A DNA stretch of 64,000 nucleotides from Bacteroidota bacterium (GTDB taxonomy: Bacteria; Bacteroidota; Bacteroidia; Bacteroidales; Porphyromonadaceae). Location: positions 62,001 through 126,000 of the forward strand of contig JAEWZH010000021.1 of assembly GCA_023395395.1 (NCBI GenBank), given 5' to 3'. The position numbers and the translations under genes were made by a program. Numbering within the stretch: position 1 is the first letter of the stretch; every line of letters begins with the position of its first letter. Of this stretch, positions 29,323 through 39,257 are shown piece by piece. The notes under the pieces were generated by a model. It was not told the DNA's origin, searched no databases, and saw only the letters and a program-made list of their open reading frames with translations.

Positions 29323-30153
29323 TCAAATACCTGCATATTGGCTCAGGTAATCACTCATCTCCTCTTGTAGTTCACGTGCCTTATCGCCGGCAACTTCTGC
29401 AAAATCCTCACCATTACCGGCAAAGATAATCCCACGAGAGCTATTGACTAGAAGACCACACTCCGGTGTCATTCCATACTTAGATACTTCTCTTAACGAA
29501 CCACCTTGCGCCCCGACCCCAGGTACCAAAAGGAAGTGGTCGGGCACTATCTTACGGACATCTCTCAAAAATTCCGCACGTGTGGCGCCGACGACATACA
29601 TCATATTATCTTTATTACCCCACTTTTGAGAGGTCATCAGTACCCGCTCATAGAGCCTGCCTCCTTCTGCCAATTCCAATTGCTGAAAATCCGAAGAGCC
29701 TCCGTTGCTGGTCAGCGCAAGGAGCACCACCCATTTCTCCGGATAGTTGAGAAAGGGTTCCACACTGTCCACTCCCATATAGGGTGCTACAGTGATAGCA
29801 TCTACTCCCATTTCTTCGAAAGCCGCACGAGCATAAAGGCCTGAAGTATTACCAATATCTCCGCGCTTGGCATCCAGTATTACCAGACACTCCGGGTAAT
29901 GACTTTGCAAATAAGTGACGGTCGCTTCGAGGGCCTCAACACCCTTGCTTCCCATCGCCTCGTAAAAGGCTGCATTGGGCTTATAAGCCACAGTATAAGG
30001 GGCGGTGGCATCTATTATCGCTTTATTGAAAGCAAGCACTCCATCGCTATTTTGTGCAAGATGCAAAGGCAACTTGCGAGGGTCGCTGTCGAGTCCCACA
30101 CAGAGGAAGCTCCTCTTCCTCCGTATTTCAGAAATCAGCTTTATTCTATCCAT
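29323..30153 (-). CDS. pyrF: Orotidine 5'-phosphate decarboxylase
   Basis: 276 residues, the longer subfamily 2 form. The active site DAKRGDIG lies near 94-101, with [14 protein letters not shown] at the N-terminus and [12 protein letters not shown] near the end. It makes UMP from OMP. It is 60 bases after the lactonase gene and 12 bases before lpxD. With pyrB/pyrI at 3451-4847 this is the second pyrimidine site in the window. Confidence 0.97.
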   Translation of the reverse strand: MDRIKLISEIRRKRSFLCVGLDSDPRKLPLHLAQNSDGVLAFNKAIIDATAPYTVAYKPNAAFYEAMGSKGVEALEATVTYLQSHYPECLVILDAKRGDIGNTSGLYARAAFEEMGVDAITVAPYMGVDSVEPFLNYPEKWVVLLALTSNGGSSDFQQLELAEGGRLYERVLMTSQKWGNKDNMMYVVGATRAEFLRDVRKIVPDHFLLVPGVGAQGGSLREVSKYGMTPECGLLVNSSRGIIFAGNGEDFAEVAGDKARELQEEMSDYLSQYAGI

Positions 30154-30213
30154 GAGCCATCTTGATCGGTTTCACTTGGGAGCACAAATATCGTCAATTT
30201 TACTCAGAACGCC

Positions 30214-31359
30214 TTAAAACTGCTCGACCCACAAGACGAAAGCAGGGTGACTTACCTGCAACCCCATCTCTCGGATGGGCGACAAAAGACCCGTAGAGGG
30301 GTCGCGCTGATAAAACTCTATCTTATTGCCATCTCGACAAGCAACCGCCATCATGCGACCATCAGGACTAAAAGCGAAGTGACGAGGCTTCTTCCCCACC
30401 TCCCGACGCCCTACTTGAGTCAATCGTCCACTGCTTCTATCCACCTTAAATATTGAGATTACATGCGCTCCATCGGTATGCGAGGTGTACAGATACTTCC
30501 CATCCTCACTTAGTGCTATGTGCTGTCCCAAACTACCAGACGGCAACTGAAGAGCAACCTCCTGAATAGGCTTCAAATCCCCATCATTGTGCTCAAAAAC
30601 AAAGAGCTTTGGGCTCTTTTCCGCGATGACATAAGCATGTTTGCCCACCTTATCCATTATGATGTGCCTTGGTCCTACTCCGGTCGGCAAGTTCTTCGTA
30701 TTTTCGCCAATCGTAATGGGCGGATTACTAGTGCTATTGATATTGAAATGGAATACCTTATCCGCCCCTAAATCTGGCACAAAAAGCTCTTTGCCATTTG
30801 GGCTGAAAAGCGCAGCATGAGGGTGCGAGACACCTACTTCTCCAAGCACTATATGCCAGTCGGATGCGCCCAATTCGCCCTTAGCATTCACCTCAAATAG
30901 TGTTATGGATCCTCCGCCATAATTTGCAGTCACTACCTTATCTTTACCGTTTGTGGCTATATAAGCCGGACCTTTACCAAGGGTGTACGCACTATTTATT
31001 GCCGAAAGCCTGCCATTACGAGTGTCCAAAAGTGCTGAGGTCGCCATAGCCCCTTCATCCTGTTCATTCGCAATATACACTACACTTTTAGCCCTATCAA
31101 GTGCTAAGAAGCTAGGATTTGGCGTGACGAAGGTCCCCGTGTGCTTTGGCACCCTGCTCCCAGCATCAAGGGTATAGGAATATACCCCTTCCGAACCGGC
31201 ATCCGTATAAGTGCCAATCAATAATATCTGCTTATTCGCAGGAGTCTTACTACCCAATTCACTCTCTCCCCAGCGTGGAGCAAGCGAACCACAAGAAGTC
31301 GCCAAAATAGCCACTACCGTAGCTGCTATGACGGGAAATAAATAGCTCTTTGTCATCAT
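30214..31359 (-). CDS. Lactonase-family (YbhE-like beta-propeller) lipoprotein
   Basis: 381 residues. The lipobox ILATSC gives Cys23, so unlike cytosolic 6-phosphogluconolactonase this copy is exported and lipidated. The body is a seven-bladed propeller of the lactonase_7 family (LLIGTYTDAGSEGVYSYTLD at 46-65, then NPSFLALD, HPHAALFSPNGKELFVPDLG and GVGPRHI). The envelope location makes a pentose-phosphate role unlikely; the substrate is unknown. Two ATGs start it; the first overlaps the stop of a small upstream ORF. Confidence 0.85.
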   Translation of the reverse strand: MMTKSYLFPVIAATVVAILATSCGSLAPRWGESELGSKTPANKQILLIGTYTDAGSEGVYSYTLDAGSRVPKHTGTFVTPNPSFLALDRAKSVVYIANEQDEGAMATSALLDTRNGRLSAINSAYTLGKGPAYIATNGKDKVVTANYGGGSITLFEVNAKGELGASDWHIVLGEVGVSHPHAALFSPNGKELFVPDLGADKVFHFNINSTSNPPITIGENTKNLPTGVGPRHIIMDKVGKHAYVIAEKSPKLFVFEHNDGDLKPIQEVALQLPSGSLGQHIALSEDGKYLYTSHTDGAHVISIFKVDRSSGRLTQVGRREVGKKPRHFAFSPDGRMMAVACRDGNKIEFYQRDPSTGLLSPIREMGLQVSHPAFVLWVEQF

Positions 31360-31577
31360 CTCTTATATGCTTCAATATCCATTATGAGGAAACTCCCCAT
31401 TGTAGCGCAAGATAATAATTTCCCTCCACTCCTCCAAGACAAAAGCTTACGCCCCCCTAAGCAAATCACATAAATATTGTGAAGATAATCTCCCAAAGGG
31501 CAAGGCTCTATTGATATGTTGTGAGCAATTGCCTGCAACTTATAGATTCTTTCAACCCTTTCGGTATCAGCCTTCAT
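31356..31577 (-). other. Small ORF with duplicated peptide motif, doubtful gene
   Basis: A 73-codon ORF whose stop overlaps the lactonase ATG as ATGA. Its first 24 residues (ADTERVERIYKLQAIAHNIS and on) match the reading frame at 49251-49328 in both protein and DNA. The remaining 49 residues look unlike a folded protein (RKLLSWRSGGKLLS). It may be a leader peptide, a relic of a repeated gene, or a coupled small protein. Confidence 0.3.
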
Positions 31578-31593
31578 CCTTATCTATATCAGA

Positions 31594-31694
31594 CATGACC
31601 ATTTAATATATATCAATCAATGTGATTAGTATATATTAATTATACCAATTAGTATATATTAATTTTCGTAATTAGTATATATTAAATGGTCATG
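31594..31694. repeat. 19-bp inverted repeat enclosing three 23-bp direct repeats
   Basis: Arms 31594-31612 and 31676-31694 are perfect 19-bp inverted copies (CATGACCATTTAATATATA on the plus strand). Between and within them ATTAGTATATATTAA recurs at 31625, 31648 and 31671, exactly 23 bases apart, and a degenerate copy lies near 31602. Spacing of 23 bases is close to two helical turns, as for stacked protein-binding sites. Confidence 0.9.
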
Positions 31695-31932
31695 CGATCT
31701 ATAGAGATAGGTGGACCGCTTCTCGATTAGCGGTCATGTTTGATATCTATTGCGGGCATTGAAACGCTGTTTTCTCCAGATATAAATAATGGAGACATCA
31801 TTACTGTTGCTTAAACAAAACTTACACTCCTTAATCACCAAAACAAAATACAATTAAAATACATCAAACACAGATATATCAACGATAAACAGCATAAAAA
31901 TCAATTCATACATTAAAATTATAACCAAAACA

Positions 31933-31962
31933 TTGATAGTTATAAAAAATTTCGTACATTAG
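31933..31962 (+). promoter_or_regulatory. Promoter of the orphan SusCD operon
   Basis: TTG (31933-31935), a 19-base spacer and TACATTAG (31955-31962) match the Bacteroidota promoter with one change in the -7 box. Transcription would start near 31969, about 90 bases before the chosen ATG. Confidence 0.65.
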
Positions 31963-32058
31963 CGAGCAGATAACACAAAGAGAGTGTTTTTCGGATAATT
32001 AACAACGATTACATCAAGAATATAAGAAGGGAGACTATTGATAACTATTAACTACAAA

Positions 32059-35000
32059 ATGAATGGTATGAAAAGTAAAATCGTATTGCTTATCACCCTA
32101 CTCCTCGTGACCGTAGGGACAGCCTTGGGGCAGACCATTTCTGTCAAGGGTGTGGTGCAAGATGAACAAGGAGAGCCTATTATTGGTGCTGCTGTTCGCG
32201 TGAAAAGTGATCCCTCTATCGGAAGGATGACCGGATTGAATGGAGACTTCACGATTGATGTCAAGAGGGGAGAGATCCTTTTAATCAGCTTTGTAGGCTA
32301 CATTACACAAGAGGTTCCGGCTACTCCGAATATGATAGTGAAACTATTACCCAACAATGAGATTCTCGAAGAGGTCGTAGTCACCGCCATGGGTATCTCG
32401 AGGCAAAAGAAGTCTATCGGATACGCATCTCAAGAGATTAAGGCTGATGCGCTGCAGACTACTCGCCAAACTGACCTCAACAATGCACTCGTTGGTAAGG
32501 TCTCCGGTGTTCGCTTTGTGGGAGGATCAGGCTCAAAGTTTGATGCCGGTAAGGTAGTCCTTCGCGGTACTTCATCTCTGACAGATGCAGTGGGTAGCGA
32601 GCCAATCTACGTAGTAGATGGTGTGATTACCAACTCTAATGCAGTGAATATGGATGATGTAGAGAGCGTAAACGTATTGAAGGGTCCCGCTGCTACTTCT
32701 CTATACGGTTCTCGTGGTGGCAATGGTGCTATCATCATCACCACTAAAAAAGCGAAGAGTGGGAAGGCGACAATCGATATTAGCCATACGTTCACTGCCG
32801 AGACTCCGCTGTTACACGCCAAGATACAAAAGGAATACGGTGGTGGGTACCTCGGAGCCAGCGCCCCTCTCGATGTATTTACTTGGGACGATACGATGCC
32901 TGTAGAATTCAAGCAGTTTGAGGGTCGGAGGATGTACGACTATTGGGATGACTCCAGTTGGGGTCCAAAGTTTGACGGCAAACCATATATGCCATTCTAC
33001 GCTTGGGATCCTACAGATCCACGCTTCGGGCAGGAGGCTCCTTGGGAGTTTGGCATGGATATCATGGAGCTCTACCGCACCGGACACAACAACACCACCA
33101 ATATTGCCTTTTCCAAGGCTGGTGAGGGCTATAATACTCGTATCTCCTTCACCAACGTTGATCGTCAGGGTGTCCAGTACAATTCCGACGCAAAGCGTCA
33201 TTACCTCAGCATCTTCTCCGGCTTCCAAGTAACACCGAAGCTAAGTGTAAAGCTAGACTACAAGATGACCTATCGTCGCAATCACAATGCAGCAGTCGAG
33301 GGTTATGGAGAGTTTGGAGAGTTTCTACAATCTTACCTGCAGTGGGGTAATACCAACGTAAATATCCGTGACCTCAAGGACTACAAGCGCCCTGATGGGA
33401 GCTTCCGCACTTGGAACATCAACAGTCCTACAGACCTCACTCCTGCATTCCATACCAACCCATTTGCACTCCAAAACGAGGTGAATAGGACCTCCGAGTA
33501 CATTTGGAACGTATTTAGCGGGAACTTGGAGTACACGATTATTGAGGGTCTCAAGGTTGGAGCCAATGTCAATGGCAATATCCGCTCACAGGTCAATGAG
33601 GATAAGATCCCTCAAGGGCTTCTCACCACTGAGCAGTTTAGGACGGCTCAATCTTCGCTCAAAGACATGCAGTACCAAGGCTATGCCTCTTACAGCGACA
33701 AGTTTATTGACGATCGTCTGACCCTTGATGCCATGCTGTTTGGGGAGTACCGCACCTACGATTATAAGTGGGTGAGGGGCTTCACCCGCGATGGGATGTT
33801 CTTGAATCGCTTCTGGAATCTCAAGAGCTCCAATGGTCTTCCCGGAGGAGAAAACGAGCTGATTCAGCAGAAAAATCAGAGCGTATTTGGCACCGCCACT
33901 CTGGGCTTTGATGACACATATTATATTGACCTCAACTTACGTAATGACTGGACCTCTACGTTGCATCCGGACTACAATAGCTTCCTATACGGTGGTGCCA
34001 GTGTCTCTGTACTATTGCACAATCTGATAAAGACTCCTTGGCTCAATTTCTGGAAAGTCCGTGGCTCGGCTGCACAGGTAGGATCCACTATGAGGGAGTA
34101 TCAGATCAATCAGATCCTGTTCACTGGGGATAAGTACAACGGACGTACCACTATGCGTACTTCCCAGAATCTACTTGATCCCGCTATTCAGCCTACGATC
34201 TCCACTTCCTACGAGGTGGGTACGGAGTTCCGTATGTTCCATAATCGTTTCTGGGGAGATATCAACTTCTACAACAGAGACTCCCGCAATCAGATTATTG
34301 ACAAAAACGTGACGCCCGCCAGTGGTTACACCACTCGGAAGATTAATGCGGGTCTGATCCGCAATAGAGGTATTGAGGTATCTCTGGGTGGTAGACCTAT
34401 CGAAACGAAAAATGTACGCTGGGATGTCAATTTCAATATCTCTCGCAACGTCAATACCTTAGTGGAGCTTGAGAAGAACGACAAGAATGACGATAGCTAC
34501 CAGATCTGGTGGACTAAGTTCTATACTCCAATCTCCATCAACGCTATCGAGGGACGCCCTATCGGAGTGATCAAGGGTAATGATTGGCGACGCGACAAAG
34601 ATGGCAACCTCATCCTTGAATTCCTATCGAATGGACAACCTCGCCCCTACCAAGATCCTAGTGATATAGAGCTCGGTATTGCACAGCCAAACTTTACGGG
34701 CGGTTTCAATACGACCTTAGATCTCTACGGCTTTATGATCGGTCTGTCAATTGACTATGCTATCGGAGGCAACATAGTATCTTGGACCAACTACTGGGGT
34801 AAAGGCTCGGGTATCCTACAGGAGACAGTAGGACTCAACGATAGGGGCAAACCTATCCGCGATCCAGTGGAAGAGGGTGGTGGTATCCACCTCGTTGGTG
34901 TGGATAAGGATGGCAACCCAGTAGATGGCTATCTGGACGCACAGATTTACTACCAAGACTTATCTCCTCAGATTTGGAAAGAGGCTGTGTATGATGCCAC

Positions 35001-35241
35001 TTATGTAAAGCTACGTGAGATATCCGTGGGCTACAACTTCAAGAAAGACCTTCTCGACAAGCTAGGAGTAGGTCTCACCGCAGCTCGCATCTCTTTCGTT
35101 GCACAAAATCCATGGCTAATCTACTCAGGCACCCCAAATATTGATCCTTCTGAGATCAGTGGTTCTAGTTATGGATACGTCGAGGGCGGTCAGTCTATCT
35201 CCACTCGCTCTTATGGCTTTACCATTGGTCTTACTTTCTAA
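32059..35241 (+). CDS. SusC/RagA-type TonB-dependent outer-membrane transporter (orphan pair)
   Basis: About 1060 residues from the ATG at 32059; a second Met three codons on starts an equally good signal peptide (KSKIVLLITLLLVTVGTALGQ). The frame also opens with TTG at 32038, which I do not favour. A carboxypeptidase-regulatory-like domain (about 25-100) leads into EEVVVTAMG, then the TonB plug with YVVDGVI and GSRGGNGAIIITTKK, and the 22-strand barrel ending in F. It imports an unknown oligomer with the SusD partner 21 bases downstream. No enzyme gene accompanies the pair, so the substrate cannot be guessed. Confidence 0.93.
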   Translation: MNGMKSKIVLLITLLLVTVGTALGQTISVKGVVQDEQGEPIIGAAVRVKSDPSIGRMTGLNGDFTIDVKRGEILLISFVGYITQEVPATPNMIVKLLPNNEILEEVVVTAMGISRQKKSIGYASQEIKADALQTTRQTDLNNALVGKVSGVRFVGGSGSKFDAGKVVLRGTSSLTDAVGSEPIYVVDGVITNSNAVNMDDVESVNVLKGPAATSLYGSRGGNGAIIITTKKAKSGKATIDISHTFTAETPLLHAKIQKEYGGGYLGASAPLDVFTWDDTMPVEFKQFEGRRMYDYWDDSSWGPKFDGKPYMPFYAWDPTDPRFGQEAPWEFGMDIMELYRTGHNNTTNIAFSKAGEGYNTRISFTNVDRQGVQYNSDAKRHYLSIFSGFQVTPKLSVKLDYKMTYRRNHNAAVEGYGEFGEFLQSYLQWGNTNVNIRDLKDYKRPDGSFRTWNINSPTDLTPAFHTNPFALQNEVNRTSEYIWNVFSGNLEYTIIEGLKVGANVNGNIRSQVNEDKIPQGLLTTEQFRTAQSSLKDMQYQGYASYSDKFIDDRLTLDAMLFGEYRTYDYKWVRGFTRDGMFLNRFWNLKSSNGLPGGENELIQQKNQSVFGTATLGFDDTYYIDLNLRNDWTSTLHPDYNSFLYGGASVSVLLHNLIKTPWLNFWKVRGSAAQVGSTMREYQINQILFTGDKYNGRTTMRTSQNLLDPAIQPTISTSYEVGTEFRMFHNRFWGDINFYNRDSRNQIIDKNVTPASGYTTRKINAGLIRNRGIEVSLGGRPIETKNVRWDVNFNISRNVNTLVELEKNDKNDDSYQIWWTKFYTPISINAIEGRPIGVIKGNDWRRDKDGNLILEFLSNGQPRPYQDPSDIELGIAQPNFTGGFNTTLDLYGFMIGLSIDYAIGGNIVSWTNYWGKGSGILQETVGLNDRGKPIRDPVEEGGGIHLVGVDKDGNPVDGYLDAQIYYQDLSPQIWKEAVYDATYVKLREISVGYNFKKDLLDKLGVGLTAARISFVAQNPWLIYSGTPNIDPSEISGSSYGYVEGGQSISTRSYGFTIGLTF

Positions 35242-35262
35242 CCATTAGCGTGATCAAAAGAT

Positions 35263-36819
35263 ATGAAAAGAATTAAATATACTCTATTAGTGATCGCATC
35301 ACTACTCCTACTCAATGGATGTGGTAAGTTTGGCGACATAAACGTAGACCCCAATAACCCAAGCACAAAGGATACTCGCTATCTCTTTTCACGTGCTATG
35401 CAGGGTGTTACTTTCGTAGTGTATACCTCTTCACCAGCACCTGAAGTAGATATGTATGACCCGTTCTCTCAGCTCTATCCACACTATTTTGCTGAGGCAA
35501 AGAATGTGCAATACACTCAGTTTGGTATCAAGGACTTTAACCTCTCCACTTACTATACGATCTTCCTCAAGAATCTCAAAATCATCCGTCAAATGAATAC
35601 GGACGAGGCGACCAAGAATACAGAGGTAGTGCTCAGTATGGGTGACAATAATATACAGTTGGGTATAGCCATGACCTTGGAGGCATTTTATTACATGCAC
35701 ATGGCTGACATCGTCGGTATGATATACTACGATGAAGCTCTTCTGGGAGATGACGGGAACTTCACGCCAAAGTTTGATACCCAAGAGCATATCTATACAG
35801 AGTTAGACAAGAAGCTCACGGAGGCGTATGCACTCCTTGGGCAGGGTGGTCAGGTCAATGGCTATTATGATATCCTGTACGGGGGTAATCTTGCGAAGTG
35901 GCAGAAGCTCAATGCCTCCATCCGCATGCTGATGGCGATTAAGCTATCCGATATCGCTCCGGAAGTGGGAAAGGCTCGCTTTGCAAAAGCGTATGCTGAT
36001 GGTGGTATCGTCACTAATGCCGACAACCTGTGCTACCAGTACACGCTCGAGGATGTCAATATGAATCCTGTGTACGACAACTACTACGTAAGCAAGCGCA
36101 AGGACTTCTATCCATCGGCAACTTTAGTCAATAAATTCATCGAACTAAAGGATCCACGAGTATATACTTACGCCAAGCCTACTGCTGGTGGAGAGCTTTT
36201 CGCCGTGCCATTTGGTACGCCACGTGCTAAAATCGGAAATTACACCGGAAAGGTATCTGAGCTACACCCATTTATCACACAGAAGGATGCAAAGATCTCT
36301 ATCATTTCTGCAACACGCATGCTATTGGTAGAGGCTGAAGCGGCAGTGCGGGGATGGATTACAGCAGATGCAGAGGCTCTGTACAACCAGGCTATTACCC
36401 TCTCATTTGAGAATAAGCAGGTAGCAGCAGCTATCGATCAACTGACAGCTAGCGAAGAGTTTGCTGGACTTCAAGAGAAATACGCACTGACTACGACAGC
36501 CGCCGACTATCTCGCCCAAGGCGCAATAAAGCTACAAGGCTCTACTGAGGAGAAGATCAATAAAATCGCCCTACAAAGGTGGCTGAGTGGATTCAATGAG
36601 AATGGCATTGAGGCTTGGAGCGACTGGCGTCGTCTCGACTATCCAAAGCTAGAGGTGGGAGAAGCTGGAAAGATTAATGTATCGCATATCCCCTACAGGC
36701 GATTCTATTACCTCAATGACTATGAGGCAAATATGGAGAATTACAATGCTGCTATCTCAGCACAGGGAGCAGACAATTTCGATACTCGCCTGTGGTGGGA
36801 CGTAGCGGATAATAAGTAA
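35263..36819 (+). CDS. SusD/RagB-family surface lipoprotein (orphan pair)
   Basis: 518 residues. The lipobox LLNGC gives Cys20. The helical SusD body has the usual N-terminal FGDINVDPNNPS and C-terminal QRWLSGFNENGIEAWSDWRRL with a final LWWDV. It caps the SusC barrel and delivers ligand. It follows susC by 21 bases and ends at a strong terminator, so the operon is just these two genes. Confidence 0.93.
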   Translation: MKRIKYTLLVIASLLLLNGCGKFGDINVDPNNPSTKDTRYLFSRAMQGVTFVVYTSSPAPEVDMYDPFSQLYPHYFAEAKNVQYTQFGIKDFNLSTYYTIFLKNLKIIRQMNTDEATKNTEVVLSMGDNNIQLGIAMTLEAFYYMHMADIVGMIYYDEALLGDDGNFTPKFDTQEHIYTELDKKLTEAYALLGQGGQVNGYYDILYGGNLAKWQKLNASIRMLMAIKLSDIAPEVGKARFAKAYADGGIVTNADNLCYQYTLEDVNMNPVYDNYYVSKRKDFYPSATLVNKFIELKDPRVYTYAKPTAGGELFAVPFGTPRAKIGNYTGKVSELHPFITQKDAKISIISATRMLLVEAEAAVRGWITADAEALYNQAITLSFENKQVAAAIDQLTASEEFAGLQEKYALTTTAADYLAQGAIKLQGSTEEKINKIALQRWLSGFNENGIEAWSDWRRLDYPKLEVGEAGKINVSHIPYRRFYYLNDYEANMENYNAAISAQGADNFDTRLWWDVADNK

Positions 36820-36860
36820 AACTAAATTTAGGATAATAGAATAGTAATGTATGACTTTAA

Positions 36861-36898
36861 GAGGGGTTGGTACCGTGAGGTACCAGCCCCTCGTTTTG
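36861..36898 (+). terminator. Terminator of the orphan SusCD operon
   Basis: GAGGGGTTGGTACC pairs with GGTACCAGCCCCTC around a GTGA loop (one G-U), followed by GTTTTGTC. It lies 42 bases after the SusD stop. Confidence 0.9.
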
Positions 36899-36932
36899 TC
36901 CGGGTTGATCTGGCTGATAGCAGAGTCTTTGT

Positions 36933-37958
36933 CTACTTATTGGCTTTTGGTTCTTTATTGTCGTACCACTCTAGATAAGATTTTGTATAGCTCTTTCCGG
37001 AGTCAAACAACTCTTGTTTTTTAGCATTCTGGATTTTGAAATCAATAGCGCTTACACCTAGGGTGTCTATATATATGGTACGTTGCCAATCGTCGCTATG
37101 TAAATGGGTATTCTCTTGTGCATCAATAAGGGTATGGAGCAATGCTGAGGTATAGTCAAAGAAGTTTTCAATCGTTCGATGAGGGACTTCGGCATTGTCC
37201 CTAAACATCGCTATCTCCTCTTTACTCGATAGTTTGAAGCCCAGCGTCTCCTTATTATACACGTAATCAGATATTTTTCTCTTTTTCTCCTTCTCTTTCT
37301 TCTCGTTTATCACCTCGTAGTAATCTGTCCTACGCGCATTCTTACGCACATATTTTTCTCTGTCGAAGACTTTAATAGGATAGTTATCCAACACTGCTCC
37401 ATCGACATATACATCGTTTCGGAAATTCCTGACGGATGCGAAGAACAATGGAATAGACATGGATATTCTAGCTGCATCTGCAATACAGGTTCGAGGGGTG
37501 TGCTCAGCCGAAAATACCTCTGAAAAACCAGTCGAAAGGTTGGTACCTATGAGATAAATATCTAAGAATGGTTTGCCCTCCTTACTCATCGCTTTGACAT
37601 CAGCAAAAGTGGTCTCACTATTACCGGTTTTTTCCTTGATAAGGCTTCCGATAAAGGAGCGGAAGAAGTCTCCTTTGTACCAACCATATTTATTGATTAG
37701 CCTTGATGAGTCTTGCAATATACCCCAAGAGTCATCCATAAAGTTTTTGAAGTCTAGCGCCCAAAAGACGTCACGAATCTCCTTAGAAGTGTATCCTAGT
37801 CCCATGAGAGTAGCCATAATAGCTCCTGCAGATGTCCCTGCCACTCTTTTTATTTTAGGCAATATTTTGTATTCCCGCAGTACCTCTAAGGCTCCGGCAT
37901 AAGCTATACCTTTTACTCCTCCTCCCTCAAATACTAAGTTTTTAAAGATGTAAGCCAT
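36933..37958 (-). CDS. Patatin-like phospholipase
   Basis: 341 residues, no signal peptide. The oxyanion loop GGGVKG is at 12-17, the nucleophile elbow GTSAG at 41-45 (Ser43) and the catalytic Asp in DGA at 186-188, so the Ser-Asp dyad is complete. It would hydrolyse lipid acyl esters. A lysine/glutamate-rich stretch (about 215-230) interrupts the C-terminal part. It is transcribed divergently from the threonine aldolase gene. Related patatins act as effectors in some bacteria, but no secretion signal is seen here. Confidence 0.9.
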   Translation of the reverse strand: MAYIFKNLVFEGGGVKGIAYAGALEVLREYKILPKIKRVAGTSAGAIMATLMGLGYTSKEIRDVFWALDFKNFMDDSWGILQDSSRLINKYGWYKGDFFRSFIGSLIKEKTGNSETTFADVKAMSKEGKPFLDIYLIGTNLSTGFSEVFSAEHTPRTCIADAARISMSIPLFFASVRNFRNDVYVDGAVLDNYPIKVFDREKYVRKNARRTDYYEVINEKKEKEKKRKISDYVYNKETLGFKLSSKEEIAMFRDNAEVPHRTIENFFDYTSALLHTLIDAQENTHLHSDDWQRTIYIDTLGVSAIDFKIQNAKKQELFDSGKSYTKSYLEWYDNKEPKANK

Positions 37959-38130
37959 AATCTGGTTTTGTTTGATGTGATTAATACTAAACTATTTATT
38001 GCTAAAGGTACATCTTTCTGGCAACATTCATTACCAATGCGTTACTTTCATCTGATATTTCATATAAGCAATGATGACCATCTCGGTTTTTATATCTAAG
38101 TTTGTCCAGATAATAACTAAATAGATATCC

Positions 38131-39141
38131 ATGAGAAGCTTTGCATCCGACAATAATTCGACCGTACACCCTCGCGTCATAGAGGCAATTACAGCAGCCA
38201 ATACCGACCACGCCTTTGGCTACGGCTCTGACCCATGGACCGACGAGGCCACCAAGATGGTAGAGGAGCTATTTGCTCGTCCATCAGTAGCCCTATTCAC
38301 CTTCAATGGCACGGGAAGCAATACCATGGCACTCCAGTTGCTCACACGCCCTTACCATATCATTTTCACCCCAGAGACAGGGCATATTGCGGTAGACGAG
38401 TGCGGGGCGCCAGCCAAAGCCACAGGCTGCACCATTCGCCAAATCCCAACGCCCGATGGCAAGCTCACACCTCAGCTCCTAGAGCCCTATATGACCAATT
38501 TCGGGGTAGAACACCACTCTCAGCCAGGAGCCATCTACCTCAGTCAGTGCTCCGAGCTTGGCACTATCTATACCCCGGATGAGCTCACTGTGCTTTGCGA
38601 CTTCGCCCACAGGTATGGCATGAAAGTCCATCTCGATGGAGCTCGTATCGCCAATGCAGCCGCTGCACTTGGCAAATCGATTGACGAGGTCTCGGGAGCT
38701 TGTGGTATAGACTCGATGGTATTAGGAGGGACAAAGAATGGACTAATGGGTGCAGAATGTGTAATTGTTTTCGACCCTACCCTTGCCCTTGAAGCTAGAT
38801 ATGCCCGCAAACAGGCATGCCAATTGGCAAGCAAGATGCGCTACATCGCAGCTCAATTCGTCGCCTACATCACCGATAATCTATGGCTGGAGTGTGCTAC
38901 GCATGCCAATACTATGGCACAAAAACTAGCCAAAGCTCTCAGCGAAAAGCCCTACGTACACTTTACACAAAAAGTAGAGAGCAACCAACTCTTCCTCACC
39001 CTCCCTCGTGCAATCAGCGAAGAGCTAGAGCGGCATTTTCACTTTTACTACTGGAATGAAGCCATTGGCGAGATTAGACTTGTCACCTCTCACGACACGA
39101 CCGATGAAGATATTGCGAATTTAATCAATACACTCCCCTAA
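38131..39141 (+). CDS. ltaE: Low-specificity L-threonine aldolase
   Basis: 336 residues, PLP-dependent beta-eliminating lyase fold. The PLP lysine is K202 in LGGTKNG, with HLDGAR (Asp169) binding the pyridine nitrogen and SDNNSTVHP at the N-terminus. It splits threonine or allo-threonine to glycine and acetaldehyde. It stands alone, with its own 170-base divergent upstream region and fba 117 bases downstream on a separate promoter. Confidence 0.93.
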   Translation: MRSFASDNNSTVHPRVIEAITAANTDHAFGYGSDPWTDEATKMVEELFARPSVALFTFNGTGSNTMALQLLTRPYHIIFTPETGHIAVDECGAPAKATGCTIRQIPTPDGKLTPQLLEPYMTNFGVEHHSQPGAIYLSQCSELGTIYTPDELTVLCDFAHRYGMKVHLDGARIANAAAALGKSIDEVSGACGIDSMVLGGTKNGLMGAECVIVFDPTLALEARYARKQACQLASKMRYIAAQFVAYITDNLWLECATHANTMAQKLAKALSEKPYVHFTQKVESNQLFLTLPRAISEELERHFHFYYWNEAIGEIRLVTSHDTTDEDIANLINTLP

Positions 39142-39205
39142 TGGAGCACATATTTTTTACTCAGGGAACTTTCTTTTTTCTCTGTTTATAAAAGAAAAAT
39201 ATTAG

Positions 39206-39213
39206 TACCTTTG
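39206..39213 (+). promoter_or_regulatory. -7 promoter box of fba
   Basis: TACCTTTG is a perfect Bacteroidota -7 box 45 bases before the fba ATG. Upstream TTT at about 39185 sits near the -33 position. Confidence 0.7.
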
Positions 39214-39257
39214 TAGGGGTAAGAATAGATAACGAAAACTTTTTATCAATTTTAGAC

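Larger units (their letters stand above)
31360..32058. other. Repeat-rich control region between lactonase and SusC genes
   Basis: About 700 AT-rich bases between divergent genes. It holds a small ORF with a duplicated peptide motif (31356-31577), a 19-bp inverted repeat with three 23-bp direct repeats inside (31594-31694), a 7-bp hairpin (GACCGCT 31714-31720 / AGCGGTC 31729-31735) and the SusC promoter (31933-31962). Confidence 0.75.

Noticed and set aside
31625..31686. Three regularly spaced repeats considered as a CRISPR array
   Set aside because: The period is only 23 bases, the spacers are about 8 bases and AT-rich, and no cas genes are near.
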